Shown piece by piece: positions 1-12,580 of a stretch of DNA of 64,000 nucleotides; the stretch's first letter is position 1; the number at the start of each line of letters is the position of its first letter. A program made the translations under genes and the position numbers. This DNA is from Morchella semilibera. Taxonomy: Eukaryota; Ascomycota; Pezizomycetes; Pezizales; Morchellaceae. The stretch spans positions 3,441,973 to 3,505,972 of the forward strand of contig WBVU01000003.1 of the NCBI GenBank assembly GCA_009192285.1. The letters run 5' to 3'. Below the pieces are notes generated by a model. That model was given only the letters and a program-made list of their open reading frames with translations, made no database searches and had not been told where the DNA came from.

Positions 1-1631
1 TGGCTACGAAAGCCGCATGGTTAAGCCTCATAGGAGAAGGGGTTTACTGTGTTTAAGATTTTCCGTAAACGCCTTGTGCAGGAGCCATGGTTAATGCATG
101 CTCATCAAGGCCGATTAGCGGGATATTGCTGGTGGGAAAGGGGCACAGGTGGTTGCAAATCCACAGATTAGGTTCTACTATTGGATTCAGATAAGGGCTT
201 TTGTGCATGGCCATGGCCTTATCGAAGGTGGGTATGCTGGGCTGTTACATCTTGACCGCGAGGATATTTGAGCGTCATGTTTGAGAACAGGATTTTTGAA
301 ACAATTATGAGGACGGAAATAAATACACTCTCACAACATTTTTTTAGAGTTCAACGGAAGGTATCACAAACAGTAATAAACTGTTCCTGGAAAACAAAAA
401 ACTATGGTATGGGAAATACCGTTATGTCTATATTATTCGTGTCAACACAGTTCTGAGCTTTATTATATGTAAGTCGCATAATCATGCAGGTACATACGCC
501 TAACCTCTTTTGTAAGGGAAGTACTGACAGGGAACAGGTAGAATCCTAGCTAACATTTGTGACGGACCGGACATGTCATGCAATGCCTGGACCATCTAGC
601 TATAGCAAGAACCGCTGGCAATACCCCCCCCCCCCTTTTCCCCCTCCTCCACCACATGGATCAAGCGTCACATTCACGCAAGAAGATCAATGCCATCGAT
701 TCAGCATTATCACTAACAGAAACCCATGGGGGAGGAGGGGGGTATGAAAGCAAACAGGGCCTAGCTAGGCAGTATTATCTGCGCACGGTTTTTGACCCCT
801 TCCTCACGCCTCCCCCACTTACTGGGAGTTGTGAGATCCAGGATTCTTGACAGGACGGCTGGGGTGTCGGGATTATAATTGGTGAGAGTATTTGTGTATG
901 TACGTACCTACCTAGAGTACGGGGAATACTGCGGGTCGGGATGTGTTGAGGCTTTTGACCCAATTGTCGATTAATTAAGCACTCTCGACATGGAACGTTA
1001 AATCGAGGTACATACATCCTCCTGTCACATTTATACCCCCATCCCCTACTTACATACGCAAGGAGTAGTAAGCACCTTCCTCCTCCTCATCCCGCCACCC
1101 GCATACATAAGAGTAGTATACGCAGATATCAAATCTGCACTCCTTGGGCCTTTGGGTAAATGCACTCCCCCGAATTTCTTTCACTATGTAGCCCGATAGA
1201 AAATATGTCGAAGAACTCCCCTGGAATTTAAATGAGCCCTTAATAAAAGTATATATCCTAATGTAATTCTAGTCCGAGGATGCTGGTTGGCTAGTGCCAT
1301 ATCGGATGACATAAAATAGGTCTGCTACTTGAAGCCTCGTCGCACGTACGTATTGGAGTTTTTGTTTATATGGTATTTTAATGGTAGTTCTGTTCTATCA
1401 TCATCTATATTAACCAGACTGTATACACAGCCTACATACACTTAGAATAACGGCTTTTGTGACATGAGAATAACCAAAACCGAAGAGGTAGGAAATAAAA
1501 ACAAGAAGACCACCAGAGGCAGTGATGTCATGAACGATGCTGCCGACAAAAGAAAAACGAAAATAAGAGTAGAAAGCTAGTTAGTAAACATAACGGAACC
1601 GGGTGTTTTCCCTATCGGTCACTGTGATTCG
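1..1631. other. Gene-free stretch
   Basis: I see no credible coding exon on either strand. The stretch holds a pyrimidine-rich block with a C run near 626-640 and scattered TACATA/GTAC-type words. The short open frames on opposite strands near 560-1010 overlap each other and lack protein-like composition. Confidence 0.6.
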
Positions 1632-1676
1632 TCAGAAAACTGGAGCATGCGCAGGGTACCAGAGAGTAGTTTAGGG

Positions 1677-3619
1677 CTAAGGGAACTTACTGTTTCCCCA
1701 CTTGAACTCCTCAGAAATAGCGTCATCAGTCTGCTCGTTCAGCTCCTGCGAATGCTTCTCCTTCAGGCTGTTTTGGTAGCTGTAGTAGATCCTCAAAAGC
1801 ACTGCAAACAACGCTGCGCCAGCCTGAGTGACAAGCACTGCAATCTTTGCAGGATAGAAGCTGTACCAAAATTAGCACCAATTTTTCTAAGCTGTATTAG
1901 GTAGACTTACTTAGGTGCGTCCTTAGCCTGGAAAGTTTGAGGGCCAATGATATTTCCAATCGAAAAGGCACCGGCAATGAGAGACGTGGCGATAGACCGC
2001 TTCGTGTGCCCCGCAATATTGGAAGCAGCCCAGTTGAAGACAATGATCAACACCGCGACGATCTATCGCATAAAAAGTGAGTCAGACATTCATGTCGATC
2101 ATACCCCGCACATATCAGAAACATACCGAATTGACTAAATAGATACCCGCTAGAAGACCGCCCTTATTGCTGTTTGGTAGGAAAGACATCAAGGCTCCGC
2201 CAAGAGCTCCTGGAATGGCTAGTCCGGCAATCCACAACCACCTATTTGAGCTCATGCCCACCGCGATACCCGAAAGTATGGTGACTGTGATACTGACGAT
2301 ACCAGAGGGCATATTGAGCAGTGCCGCAATTGGTGAAGTGTATCCAAAATTCCTGATAAGGGTGGCCGAGTAAGTCGTAATGACACCACTTGAGACAGAA
2401 CACTGGTTTAAAAAAACATTAGAGACATAAGCCACATAAAATTAGACAAAAAGCCTACGCAAGGAGAGCCGCCTTACCAAGACAGTGATCATTAGCATAA
2501 GATAGATCTGCGGGTCCATTGCTAATTCAATCGCCTGCGACATCTTGAACGTCTTATTCTCCACACCAGTCTGGTTCTCGCTGACACGTTCAAGCACACG
2601 AACAATTTCTCTCTCCTCGAGAAAGTCGGCGCTCATGGGGGTGTCTGGCAGGCAGAAGTATGTCCAGACGCCGATGGCAATGGTCACGAGCCCAAGGACG
2701 ATGAACATCACTCGCCAACCCTCGAGGGAGGCATTCTTGATGTGTTGGAAGCCGTATGAAATGATACCACCTACGATTTGGCCGAGCCCGAGTCCACAAT
2801 ACCAGAACCCAAATCGAGCGGGTTGCTCCTTTTTAGTGTACCACATACCTATATGTTGTCAATACCTTTCTCTCGAGCACACTGAGTATCAGAGGAGTGG
2901 ACTCACTTGTGATGATGGTAAGACAAGGCGCAATTGCGGCCTCGAATATGCCCAAGAAGATTCTGGCAACAAGCAGCCCTGTGAAGCTCTTACAAGCAGC
3001 TGTGCATGCAGTTGCAACACCCCAAAGCGCTACATTGATAGCCAAATACTTTGCAGCTGGTACCTTCTGAAGGACATATCCTGCACCTCACTCTCAGTAC
3101 CTTTCTTCTAGTCCTGAACTAATAATTATGTAACGTACCAGTGGGAATTTCTGCAATCAAGTAGGCAATAAAAAACGAAGTTGCAGCCCAAGTAAACTGA
3201 TTACCCACCAATTTCAGATCCTTTGGCAGTCCCATGACAGCCGCATACTATAATACAATCAAAACATTGTCAGCCCAAAGCAAAAACCTCCCCTCCCGTA
3301 GATCTCTCTGAAAGTAAGGAGCCGCTTAAAGTAAATGAAAATAAGAATATAAAAAAAAGGGACTCACATTGATGAGGACTTTATCAACAAATTGCATAGT
3401 GTAGCACGCAAACATGATAGGAACAATCCTCCAATCAATCTTCCTCAGCAGTGACCTATCACTCAAGCCAGCTGCCTCATCACCATTGCTTCCGGCGTTT
3501 TGAATGTAAGCCAGTGCTGAATCCATGCCCGCATGTCTGGGTTGGCCGATGGTGGTCGGTGAGGGTGAGCTGCTGCTGGATGCATCTCCAACTACCACTG
3601 AGTGCGTATCTTTCTCCAT
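1677..3619 (-). CDS. MFS permease, Dal5/allantoate (anion:cation symporter) family
   Basis: Predicted plasma-membrane transporter of 505 aa that would import a small organic anion (allantoate, nicotinate, pantothenate or similar) by proton symport; substrate inferred from family only. Seven exons on the minus strand: 3619-3368, 3247-3139, 3080-2907, 2848-2478, 2402-2127, 2062-1911, 1860-1677. All six introns (50-120 bp) are GT-AG and the exon lengths sum to a whole number of codons. Family marks in order: the first helix with RIVPIMFACYTMQFVDK, then INYAAVMGLPKDL, the RIFLGIFEA segment, MWYTKKEQPARFGFWY after helix 4, the WRVMFIVLG helix, a central loop with FCLPDTP, and a late helix ending NIIGPQTF. 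The ATG at 3619 has a good context; an upstream in-frame TTG is not a likely start. The last exon may instead splice to a donor at 1690 and end near 1632. The C-tail is short for the family. Confidence 0.9.
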
Positions 3620-5520
3620 GGGTAGTTCAGAAAAAAACGTGGTGGTGATATCCTGCAATGGAATGTTTTCTTCCCTTCTTCTTCCCTTCTCTTGCTGACG
3701 GGGGTGGGGGGAAAAGGGAGTTAAATGTAGGGGGGCAGAATAAGTATAAAATATGAGAGAGAAAGGATGTAGACAACGGAGATATGTAAGTAGGTAAACG
3801 TAGGCAGTAATATATTAGAGTGAAGTAGTGGGCGTAGAAGGAGGCCTATCCTTAATTCACCCATTGGAGGAAGTCTCTTCCAAGTCTTTTGTGGATCCTT
3901 TTTCCTATAATTGCTTTCTGCCCCCCCCCCCCCCCGCGCGCGCGCTGGAAATCACATCTTAAGGGTAATTATCATTACGCATTACCTATATCATTCGCTA
4001 GAGTAGTACTGCAATAGCATTGCGCATGCGTTTATACGCGGCTCAGAGTAGTACTACATACATGTACTAGACCTCGCTCGCTTATGATTATTGCAAGCAT
4101 CAAAACAGCAGCGAGGATACAGTTTAAGTACGTGCCAGAAAAAAATAACGCAGAAAAGAGGCAAGGCAACAGATTAGGAACCTTCTTGGCCAATAGTTCA
4201 TAGGGGCTGGGGGCTGGAGCAATCGATATTGTCTGCAGGACAACGGTCGATTGTAATGCACAGGCCGTTATTAAAGTATGGCAACGAATAGATGGGTATC
4301 GTAACTCTTATTCCTTCAAACCTCAAACTAGCTTGCCATGGAGAACGTTTGGTCAGAGGAGGAAGGAGGAGCTGAGGGTGTGCCGGAAGATACCTACGAG
4401 AAATAAAATGCTGCTGGGGCACTCAAATCCCCGGCTATTCCATGGTAAACCCTGAAAGTCAAATATAGTTAGCCCGCCAATGATATGCTGTCAGGTTTCT
4501 AGGTTCAGGGAGCGGCGCGACGATCACAAATCGATCTGCCGAATAGTAGAGCACTACGGACGAAAACCCGAAACCCTGTCACCATACACTCCTCGCAGCT
4601 AGCCAAACCAAGGGGAGATTATATGTGCCTGCCTATGTGCCCACCAGTTGACTTTGGCGGCGCAAGCATCTCGATGAGCATCACTTAATTTTTTTTTCTT
4701 TTGAGCAATTTTAGGACTGCAAGTTAAACCGTTATCTGCCTATCCATATAATGTACCTACTCTACATTCATGCACACCATAGAGTAAGGAGTAGGGAAGC
4801 TGATCATATGTTTGATTAACTTCCCATCAATCCTTGAAATGGGCCGAGGATAGTTTTTTGTCATGCTAGAAGAATTTCTTTACCTCAGCTTCGTTGTGGT
4901 CTCCCCTCATTCTATTATCCCCTCTCCGCCTACTCTCCTTGCCATAAGTTTGTAGATCAAGGGGTCGTCCGGACAGATATTTGTTGTGTAGTAAGGGGGG
5001 GGGGGTGTAAAAGTCTAGGTTGGGGAGTTGGAATGTTCTGCTGCTGATTATATGATGCGCACCTGTCACGCTTCATTCGTTTCCAAACCCAGTGGTTCCT
5101 ACTCGAGATATTTGGGGTCCCAACCTTTTAAGTATTAAGCACCGCCCTGCCGGGTCGTCCACCCCAGCTATTTGTTGCGGTTTCTTTTCTTCTCTAACTC
5201 TTTCTCATTTTCTGCCATGTTGGATGGGACAGATTTCGAATTTAGAAAGTGAAAAAAAAATTTACCGAACCCCGGATCAAGCAAACATCACCCGGGAGCA
5301 CTCGCGTCATGCAATAGAGTGACCGATAATCCGAGACAGACCGTTGCCCCTTAGCCTTGTCTAAGGCTACTATTATCTCGCGCTAGTTTAAGATCAGTGA
5401 ATTTCCGAGTCCCGTTTCCAAGAAGTCAGCGAGAAAGAAGCACCATTGATATATAGCAACATCCACGATATTTTCTTTGAAATCTCACAATCAGATCTAT
5501 AGTCATCTTTTCATCAAACC
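3620..5520. other. Intergenic, divergent promoter region
   Basis: This separates the MFS gene (minus) and the rhodopsin-domain gene (plus), so it must hold both promoters. It contains a C run followed by alternating CG near 3930-3950, a G run near 4996, and one TACATGTA at 4059. No coding exon is seen. Confidence 0.55.
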
Positions 5521-7045
5521 ATGCAGTGGGTCCACAACCTGGAGCCGGGCATTGTGTCCCAGGCCCCCATGATTATTCCGGTCTGCGTGGTTCTTACAAT
5601 ACTTGCCGTTACAGCAACACTTCTGCGGTGCTATGTGAGGCTGTACATGTTGAAGACTTTTGGAGCTGATGACTGGGTTATCGTTTTCTCTGTGGTTAGT
5701 TAACATTAAGGTAACCGCAATTCAGATATGTTTGTGCTAACTTGCTTTTCCATGTAGATTTGTAGTATCATTTACAATGCCCTCACCATTGAACGTATGT
5801 ATATGAAGGATCTTCATCATGAATCACTCGGGTCTGACAAACAACGATAGAGACACGATGGGGATTGGGCCTTGATCTAAAGTACAGACCGAAAGTGAAT
5901 GCAAACAAATATTCAGAAGTATGTTTGCTACCAGAAAACTGCGTTGAGTTAGGACTGATAGGCTGTTCATTAGGTCAATTTTGCCGGGCGGCCATTTTAC
6001 ATGCTCGGTATCACGGGATTCAAAGTATCGCTGTGCCTGGCATACATCAGACTTGTGAACAAGCAGAAGACTTATAGACGAATTACCTGGTGTATTCTCT
6101 ATAGCTGTGTTTTGTCCCACATCGGTGGCATTCTTGTCTTGATGTTCCAATGCAAACCCGTGAGTACCGAACGGCCGCGCGGCGGTCCACCCAGACCATT
6201 GATCAGGATGATTACTGACCATCTTTTGTAGGTGCAAAAATCGTGGGCTCCTGCAACAAAGGGTACCTGTCTTCCTAACGATATCACATTCTATGTGCTT
6301 GCAGGTATGTATTGGCCCTCGTATACCTACATGGCGCAGGTTCTCACCCATTGCAGCAAACACCATCTTCTTCGACATCTGTGTCATCATCCTTCCAATT
6401 CCCATTTTTCTCCGAACGCAGATTGCGAATAGGAAGAAAGTAAGGCAATCTATTTTATCAACGCATGCTGCGGATTCATCTATTAACGCCGATTCCAGGT
6501 GGCCTTGATTGGCCTATTTGCTCTCTTTAGCTTCACCACAATTTGTTCTATCATGCGGATGGTCCAGATCATAACCATTGCAAAGAACGGAAACTCCACG
6601 ATGCTTGTACTCTGGGGCACAATCGAGATGAACGTCGGGGTAAGTCCAATCTGAATCACTTAAGTGCTTACGGGCACAAAGAGGCACAGTTAAAGTCAAA
6701 ACACTAATCCCGTTTCCCCACACATAGATCACGACGACCTGCATTCCAACGCTGGCCCCGTTCTTCAAGTATTTTTCTGAGCGAAGCCAGATCTCACACA
6801 AGCCCTCATCTCTCGGTTATGTCTCAAATAACTCCCATCGCTCGAAACGTACCATGGAGCTTAGCTTCATCCGCGAGCAGAAGCGCTCGGGAGCCTCAGC
6901 TTACTGCGCCCACACCGGAAGTACCAGTCGTGATTGCGACAGTGAGGAGAATATCCTGGCGGTGACCCCGGAGGCTCACCATCGGTTAGATGGGATTCAG
7001 ATGAAAAAGGATTTCCATGTAGAGATTTCTAGTGCGCACTCTTAA
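5521..7045 (+). CDS. Fungal rhodopsin-domain (PTH11-like) integral membrane protein
   Basis: Predicted 359-aa seven-helix plasma-membrane protein of the Pezizomycotina rhodopsin-domain family (Fung_rhodopsin, related to SAT20/PTH11-like receptors). Members are thought to sense external signals; no ligand can be given. Eight exons: 5521-5694, 5758-5794, 5851-5918, 5974-6159, 6232-6304, 6357-6439, 6499-6639, 6728-7045. All introns are GT-AG, 52-88 bp, and total 1080 coding bases close in frame. Family hallmarks: an N-terminal helix ending in RCYVR, then FGADDWVIVFS, the TRWGLGLD loop, FYMLGITGFKVSLCLAY, an extracellular loop with a Cys (KGTCLP), ICVIILPIPIFLRTQI, LIGLFALFSFTTICSIMRM, and ITTTCIPTLAPFF as helix 7. 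The cytoplasmic tail (about 100 aa) is Ser/Lys-rich and carries a basic RSKR patch. The start lies right after a TC-rich leader. Confidence 0.9.
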
Positions 7046-9705
7046 TGGCGACCACCGCGGGTTATTCCCTGTGATTTCTTTTGTTTCTTCCCAGCCAGCC
7101 CAAGGCAAAAATGTATATTAATACCCCCCCAATTCTCTTTTGTCAGATTATCATTATTGTTTATGTAGTGTATGAATCAGTGGGGCGGAAGCAGGAAAGG
7201 CCTCTAATATTAAAGAGATATGGCTCGCCCGTTATGACTTTTTAACTTCAAAGGTTTGTTCGATCTTTCTTCTGACTTGCATGTGCACTTACTTGCGATC
7301 GATCCTCACCCTCCTAATTCGCCTAGGTGAGTAGGCGGATAGTTCCTTACTGGGTGGGTGCTGTCGGCCTATTTGTTACTCGGTCAGATTGTTTAATCTT
7401 TTCGAAAAGCAAAGCCAGCGAGGTGGCCAGTACTAGTAGGGTGTTCTCTTTATTTGAAAACTCATCATGTCACAACTGTCGCACTCGGGAAGAGCGCCAT
7501 ACTGGAACCGAGTGCATGTTTCGGTTTGCACTCTTATGATCTTCATGATCGCACATATATGTTCTACCATCCAATGTGGGTAAATTTTAAGATTAAGGTG
7601 GTCATGAGCCACCTGCCGAGTGGAGTGATCTCCCGTCGGCCGGGCCAAGATGACACAATTAACTTGCACCTCTTACGGGCCCGGTATTTAAAACTCTCGG
7701 TGAGTTCTGCATGCGGTACGACGAGTCATTTTCGATGTTGAATAAGCAATTAACAGTGGCTTTCCAATTCCAGTTTCGCGGGTCTAGGGGCAGAAGATGG
7801 GAGGATAAAAAATTCTCCGGAAGGGCACTTTAACCGGCTATATATTATTCTCTACCAATTTAGCCGCGGAAGATGCAGAAGTAGCCGCACACTTCGAGTA
7901 TGTATATTAGGGTACAACGTGTCTGCGGTCGCAACCTCTTTACAATTTACTCTAGGTATGTACCTACATCTTCCCTATTTCTAAAATCTAGCGTTCCCGC
8001 CCCTAGACCACGTTAAAAGGAGGCGTCCAGGAAACCCGGTCAGCTGAAGACGCCACCACTAAAGCTTATGTTTTCATGGGAAAGGGTGGTAATTGGTAAC
8101 TGGATTGGTGGAGTCGTGACTGTTGATCCTAGCCCAAATCTGTCAACCGAGTGACCAATCATGAGTCTCGGCAAGAGATCAGATCAGTGGACGACAGGGT
8201 CAACGGCTTGAGGGCACGTACGTACTCGATACGACACTTTCTCCCTTCCCATTTATCTCAATATCCCTTCCTTCTAGATAGGCAGCTGCTAAGGATCTTA
8301 CGATTCCCACAGGCACTGGGTGAACTAGACCGATCGCGATCGGCGGTTCGGTTTTAGCTGAGCTTATTGACTATAAGCGACCAATTGGAGATACGCGCTG
8401 GTGAGAGGAATGTCCGTGCGAAAGCGCGACCAATGAGCCTTGGGAGGTTTATCATACCCCTTCCTGACCGTTGGGATATTTACGCACGGCCTATCAAGTG
8501 GGATAAGAGTAGTTTGTTTGGGGAAACAACATGTGCTGTTGATACCGAACGACAGGATGCGCTCTCATCTCTGCGGAATTGAAGGAATCTCGGGTGGAAC
8601 CAGTTGGATTTCTCACTCGCTTGAGATGAATGCATACATCGTCATAAGCTTCCTGTACTCTTGTGGCTGCACCCTCCAACCGACTAGGGCTTCCTGGATT
8701 TGTCCATTTTGACACCCTGTCCAGGAGTTACTTGTCGAAGTTCATGGTTGGTTACTCGGCTCTCGGGCTATTGACAAAGTTGATTTGTAGCCAGTCAGTG
8801 CTGGGTAGATGTCGTTGCATGGGTTTCTTTTGGGGGGCCGGCGAAGATTCATCTTAACACATTAGGATCAGCATTAGTGAATCTTTCTGGAGTACTTCCT
8901 TATTAACTAGGTTGATTGTTAATTGTTTGATTTTGTCACACACGCGCCCGGAAGTCCTTTAAAACTTCGCTTATTTGAAACGGCCTCACCTACTCACACC
9001 AAATCACTGCTGTCCAGCGGACCAAAGACTGTGGGTTGGATCTGTTCCAGTGTGGGCAGTCTTTAACTCGCATTTGTCTCTGGACCATGTGTTCTGAGGA
9101 TGGGGTGTGGGTGGCATGGAAGTTCAGAATACATGTAGATTAGGACACAGTAATACTTGCCAGGCTGTCAATACCATGTTATAAAAATCCCCTCGCAAGG
9201 CAGTGTTCGCTGCGGCGGGAGGACCTGCCTAAGAAACTACATACTTCTGAAGACGAGTGATGCTTTATGATCACATCACCCAAAGTTATATTCCCATTCT
9301 CTGTTAGCGTGACTATTTCTGATACAATCGAGTAGATCCCTTATCTCATTGCCCACCCTGACTAGACAATTATTATTATGATACGCTATTTGGGAGATTG
9401 TTGTGTGCGTTGCATACATGTATATTGGGCATCAATTGAGAAATTGGTTTCTTTGCACATGCAATTACAAAGTACATACATACATGTACATACCCTAAGC
9501 TCGTTCCCAGCCCTCATACAGAGAACAGCACGGCTCTTAGGGACGGGTACGGGACTACATGTACCCGTGTTTTCTTGTAATAACTATAAAAACTAACTTT
9601 AAAGTTTGGGGGTGTGCATGTGCGCCATTCTCTCCAACCTCACCTCTATCCCCACCAACATCACTCACCGAAAAATCACTTCCCCCAACACTACATAGCG
9701 GTCCA
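7046..9705. other. Gene-free stretch
   Basis: No exon recognised. It holds a perfect 14-bp palindrome (CCGATCGCGATCGG, 8330-8343) and the first cluster of TACATGTA octamers (9130, 9415, 9481, 9556). Several overlapping short open frames around 8.15-8.86 kb on both strands look like chance. Confidence 0.55.
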
Positions 9706-9710
9706 TAATA

Positions 9711-9840
9711 GAGCGTTTTGGCAACCAACTTCTGAGTCTAAATTTTTGGTTCTTGGCGGCCGGTTTTTGGTGTAGATAGCCCGCCAAGAGCTCAAAATCT
9801 GGGCTCAAAATTTGAAAATTTGGGTGTTGCCAAAACGCTC
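9711..9840. mobile_element. MITE family A, copy 1 (TA-flanked)
   Basis: A 130-bp foldback element. The left end GAGCGTTTTGGCAAC is repeated perfectly as the reverse complement at the right end, and both sides are flanked by TAATA. The interior carries CTTGGCGG and its near-complement CCGCCAAGAG. It has no coding capacity. A diverged relative lies at 21192-21313 in reverse orientation. The TA target suggests mobilisation by a Tc1/mariner-type transposase; that is inference. Confidence 0.85.
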
Positions 9841-11113
9841 TAATACGGCTTGTTACCATTGTGCTTAAGGCTTCGCCTTATTTCACAAACGCACATGGGC
9901 CTGAGGACTACGGCCACACTGAAGCGGGCTGTTGATTGTATGAAACATAATGACCCATCAACCTTGATAGTATTACTTTCCTCGACTAACAATCCCGTAT
10001 TTCCACCACATCCAATAGCAATCGTGAGCAAGAACATCCCCAGTTCCTAGAAACAGGGAGGAAGATAACTCTGCTTAACCAGCTCTGGTGATGATCGAAT
10101 TCACTATGATAAGAAATTGAGGGGGAAAGAGAGTCATCTCCGACAATTGGATGCCCTTTTTAATTCTTTGAAGTGGACTTGGCGAATACGTAATTCGCAG
10201 TTGGCCATCTAGAATCACTCGGATCCCATCTATCCATCGAGGGATATGGCGTAACGAACAACAGAGGACTCAAATTGTTTCCTTGTTTCTACAACACATG
10301 CACCGGGTTCCGTAAAGCGGTCATGCTGGGACTGGATTCCTACACTAACCCGACATTTTTTACGACTAATTCTCCGCTTTGTAACCACAACCCCGCAATG
10401 TCTGCAGCTAGTTCCTCTAAAGTGCTGTCATGATATCATATGAATGAGCTCTCACATGACAGGTATCTAAACTCGGACTGTTCGCCGGGCTGAATGAGCT
10501 CCCGTGTGGAGAAAAAACAGGGTCATTGCATATCACTCGGCTTCGGACATCGACATGCACATTTGACCGCCCGTGGAATATGGAGCCGGGTCCGAAGTTT
10601 TAGGAATGTGGTACAAGATGTACCTGTACGGAGCGGGAAACACACCGCTCCCCGGACTCGGCACTCTTGCCGTTCTGCTTTCCGGAAGCCCAGTACGTTC
10701 GGTGGGGTTAAATAGCGTCGTGTCTTTTAAACGTGTGTCTCGTCTGTGGAGTACAGAACATGGTTGTTTTGTATGGGGATTGCGCTTTCTCGCTCTTCTG
10801 TCACGATTTTCCATGGGGCTTGACCAACACTACAAGTGAGTAGGGCGCCACCCGTCAAAAAGTCAAGACGTCAAGCAAAAAGAAAAAGGAATCCGCACAA
10901 TCAATAGATATTAAGCTTACCGTAGACAGGGGAGATTAGATATTGCAATCAATCTAGCCACTGAGCCGAGTCGCCGTACTCAAGTTACATGGTAAAGTCA
11001 ATTCAGCGACCAGCGTGAATTCTAGGCCCGTTCTGGAAAGCCACAATATAAAAGTGTCTTCTCGGCCACTAAACGGCCTGAGATTGACTTAAATATTAGT
11101 CTGAATTAGTTAC
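9841..11113. other. Gene-free stretch
   Basis: Nothing convincing. Two opposing frames of about 90 codons overlap at 10.5-10.84 kb, which argues for chance openness in GC-richer sequence rather than genes. Confidence 0.5.
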
Positions 11114-11348
11114 CTTCGCTTTGGGCGTCGCAAGGGCCTCTACGATTTCCCAATGCTGTTGCTCATTGAGTGTCTTCACAGCACCTTTCGGGCCTCCTCG
11201 ATAGCTAAGACGTGAAGAGACATATGGTTACGAGCCTAATTACGAACTACTGCCGGTAAAAAGGAGATTTGTATGACAATTACAAAATTAAGCTGGATAG
11301 TTGAGTTACCTACCAAACATATTGGATAATCCACAAGTCAAAACGAAC
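11114..11348 (-). CDS. Possible exon pair of an unrecognised gene
   Basis: On the minus strand 11348-11314 and 11214-11114 read as two exons joined by a GT-AG intron, giving FDLWIIQYVCYRGGPKGAV followed by KTLNEQQHWEIVEALATPK. Both outer boundaries also look like splice sites (TAG before, GTAACT after), and the composition is protein-like with no stop. I do not recognise the family. A further upstream segment beginning MSRLATMFGGPPDAK near 11.6 kb could be a first exon, but no continuous model is found downstream, where frames close quickly. It may be a decayed gene or transposon remnant. Confidence 0.25.
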
Positions 11349-12034
11349 CTAGGAAAATAAGATCCTAGTTAACACACTCGAGTTTTATCCAAATAATCCG
11401 ATACCATAGTGCCAAGAGGGCTACAAAAATGCTCGTTTCTGATAAGAAACACCGACATAAATCTCGGGATATCCCTTCCAGATATTCAATTTTATATACA
11501 CAAAACTAGGAGGTTCTAGATTTTCGATTATTCTGCAATTTTGCCTCTTTTTCTGGGTGTCAGTTTTATTCGACTATCCATACTTTTGCATCCGGAGGCC
11601 CCCCGAACATAGTAGCAAGCCTCGACATCACCTGGGAAGGTACTAATAAGTAGCGATAGCTATATATAAGGGGATTACGCAAAAAATACACTCTCGTGTG
11701 CAAGGGATCGGACTTTATGCTACCGCCTGGTATCCATAGAATTCAGAAAGTCTCAAATTATGTTCACGCTGGACGCCTCACAAGACGCGCTCTATTGCGA
11801 GAGGGACGTGTTGAACCCTACGGTACAATTGGAAAAAGGTAACTTACCAGAATATGAGGATAAGTTGTCCCATAGCGAGTTATCCTTTAAAACAACCTTA
11901 GTTATCCAGGTTTTGCGGTGAACTCGTCCCATATCGCTGAGGAAGGATAAGTCACAGGGGGCTACAGGAGGCGGCAGGAGGTGGCAAGAGGTGGCGGCAG
12001 GAGGCGGCGATGGGTAGTGGTGCGCCACACAGAA

Positions 12035-12098
12035 CGGGCACGGTACAGGGCGGGCACGGTACAGGGCGGGCACGGTACAGGGCGGGCACGGTTCAGGG
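12035..12098. repeat. Minisatellite, 16-bp unit x4
   Basis: The unit CGGGCACGGTACAGGG is repeated four times head to tail without gaps; the last unit differs by one base (GGTTCAGGG). It lies inside family-B copy 1 and echoes the GGTACA of that element's ends. Confidence 0.95.
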
Positions 12099-12182
12099 AC
12101 AGCGAGGCTGTGCTAGTAGTCTGATGAGCGCAGGACGGCATAGAACTGAAAACCTCTAAGTCCCAAAACCCATCTAGCATAA

Positions 12183-12225
12183 TCATCATCATCATCACTG
12201 GCATCATCATCATCATCATAATAAG
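12183..12225. repeat. CAT trinucleotide microsatellite
   Basis: Interrupted CAT repeats within family-B copy 1, matching in position an ATG array near 20.26 kb in copy 2 (opposite orientation). Confidence 0.85.
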
Positions 12226-12580
12226 AGAGTATTCTATAAATGCGGGCATATATGCCCGTATTTTCCAGATTTATGTGCATACTCTTCTTTGAGCAATTGT
12301 ATTCCCCAACTTTTACAACCCCACTGATGGAAGAGATAGTTTGAAGATGTTATTGATAGAATTAGTTATTGATTTATGTAACTGGTGATGCTCGGATGGG
12401 GAGGAGAGATATCATCATGATACTCGACACTTATCCTCCCAGCTGGATAAGTTTTCTGAGATATCCTGATATCCAGGTAACTTATATTTTTGCCCAGAAT
12501 CATGTGATTTTACTATTTCTTATCCCTAATAAAAGGATGACTTATCCCGTTTACACTAAAACGATTGTACCATAGGGTGA

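Larger units (their letters stand above)
11815..12578 (-). mobile_element. Non-coding DNA transposon family B, copy 1
   Basis: A 764-bp element with imperfect terminal inverted repeats: ACCCTACGGTACAATT at the left, and the reverse complement of ACCCTATGGTACAATCG at the right. Read on the minus strand it aligns end to end, with divergence, to the copy at 19542-20616. Shared parts are GGGATAAGAAAT about 50 bp in, an ATGATG array, a CCTGCC-rich array, and a closing AGTTACC block. It has no transposase. Internal arrays include a 16-bp unit repeated four times. The gypsy retrotransposon begins 2 bp beyond its right end. Confidence 0.75.

Noticed and set aside
10494-10839. Overlapping frames of 73-93 codons on both strands
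   Set aside because: Both strands are open at once, neither shows domain or splice features; GC-rich chance openness is simpler.
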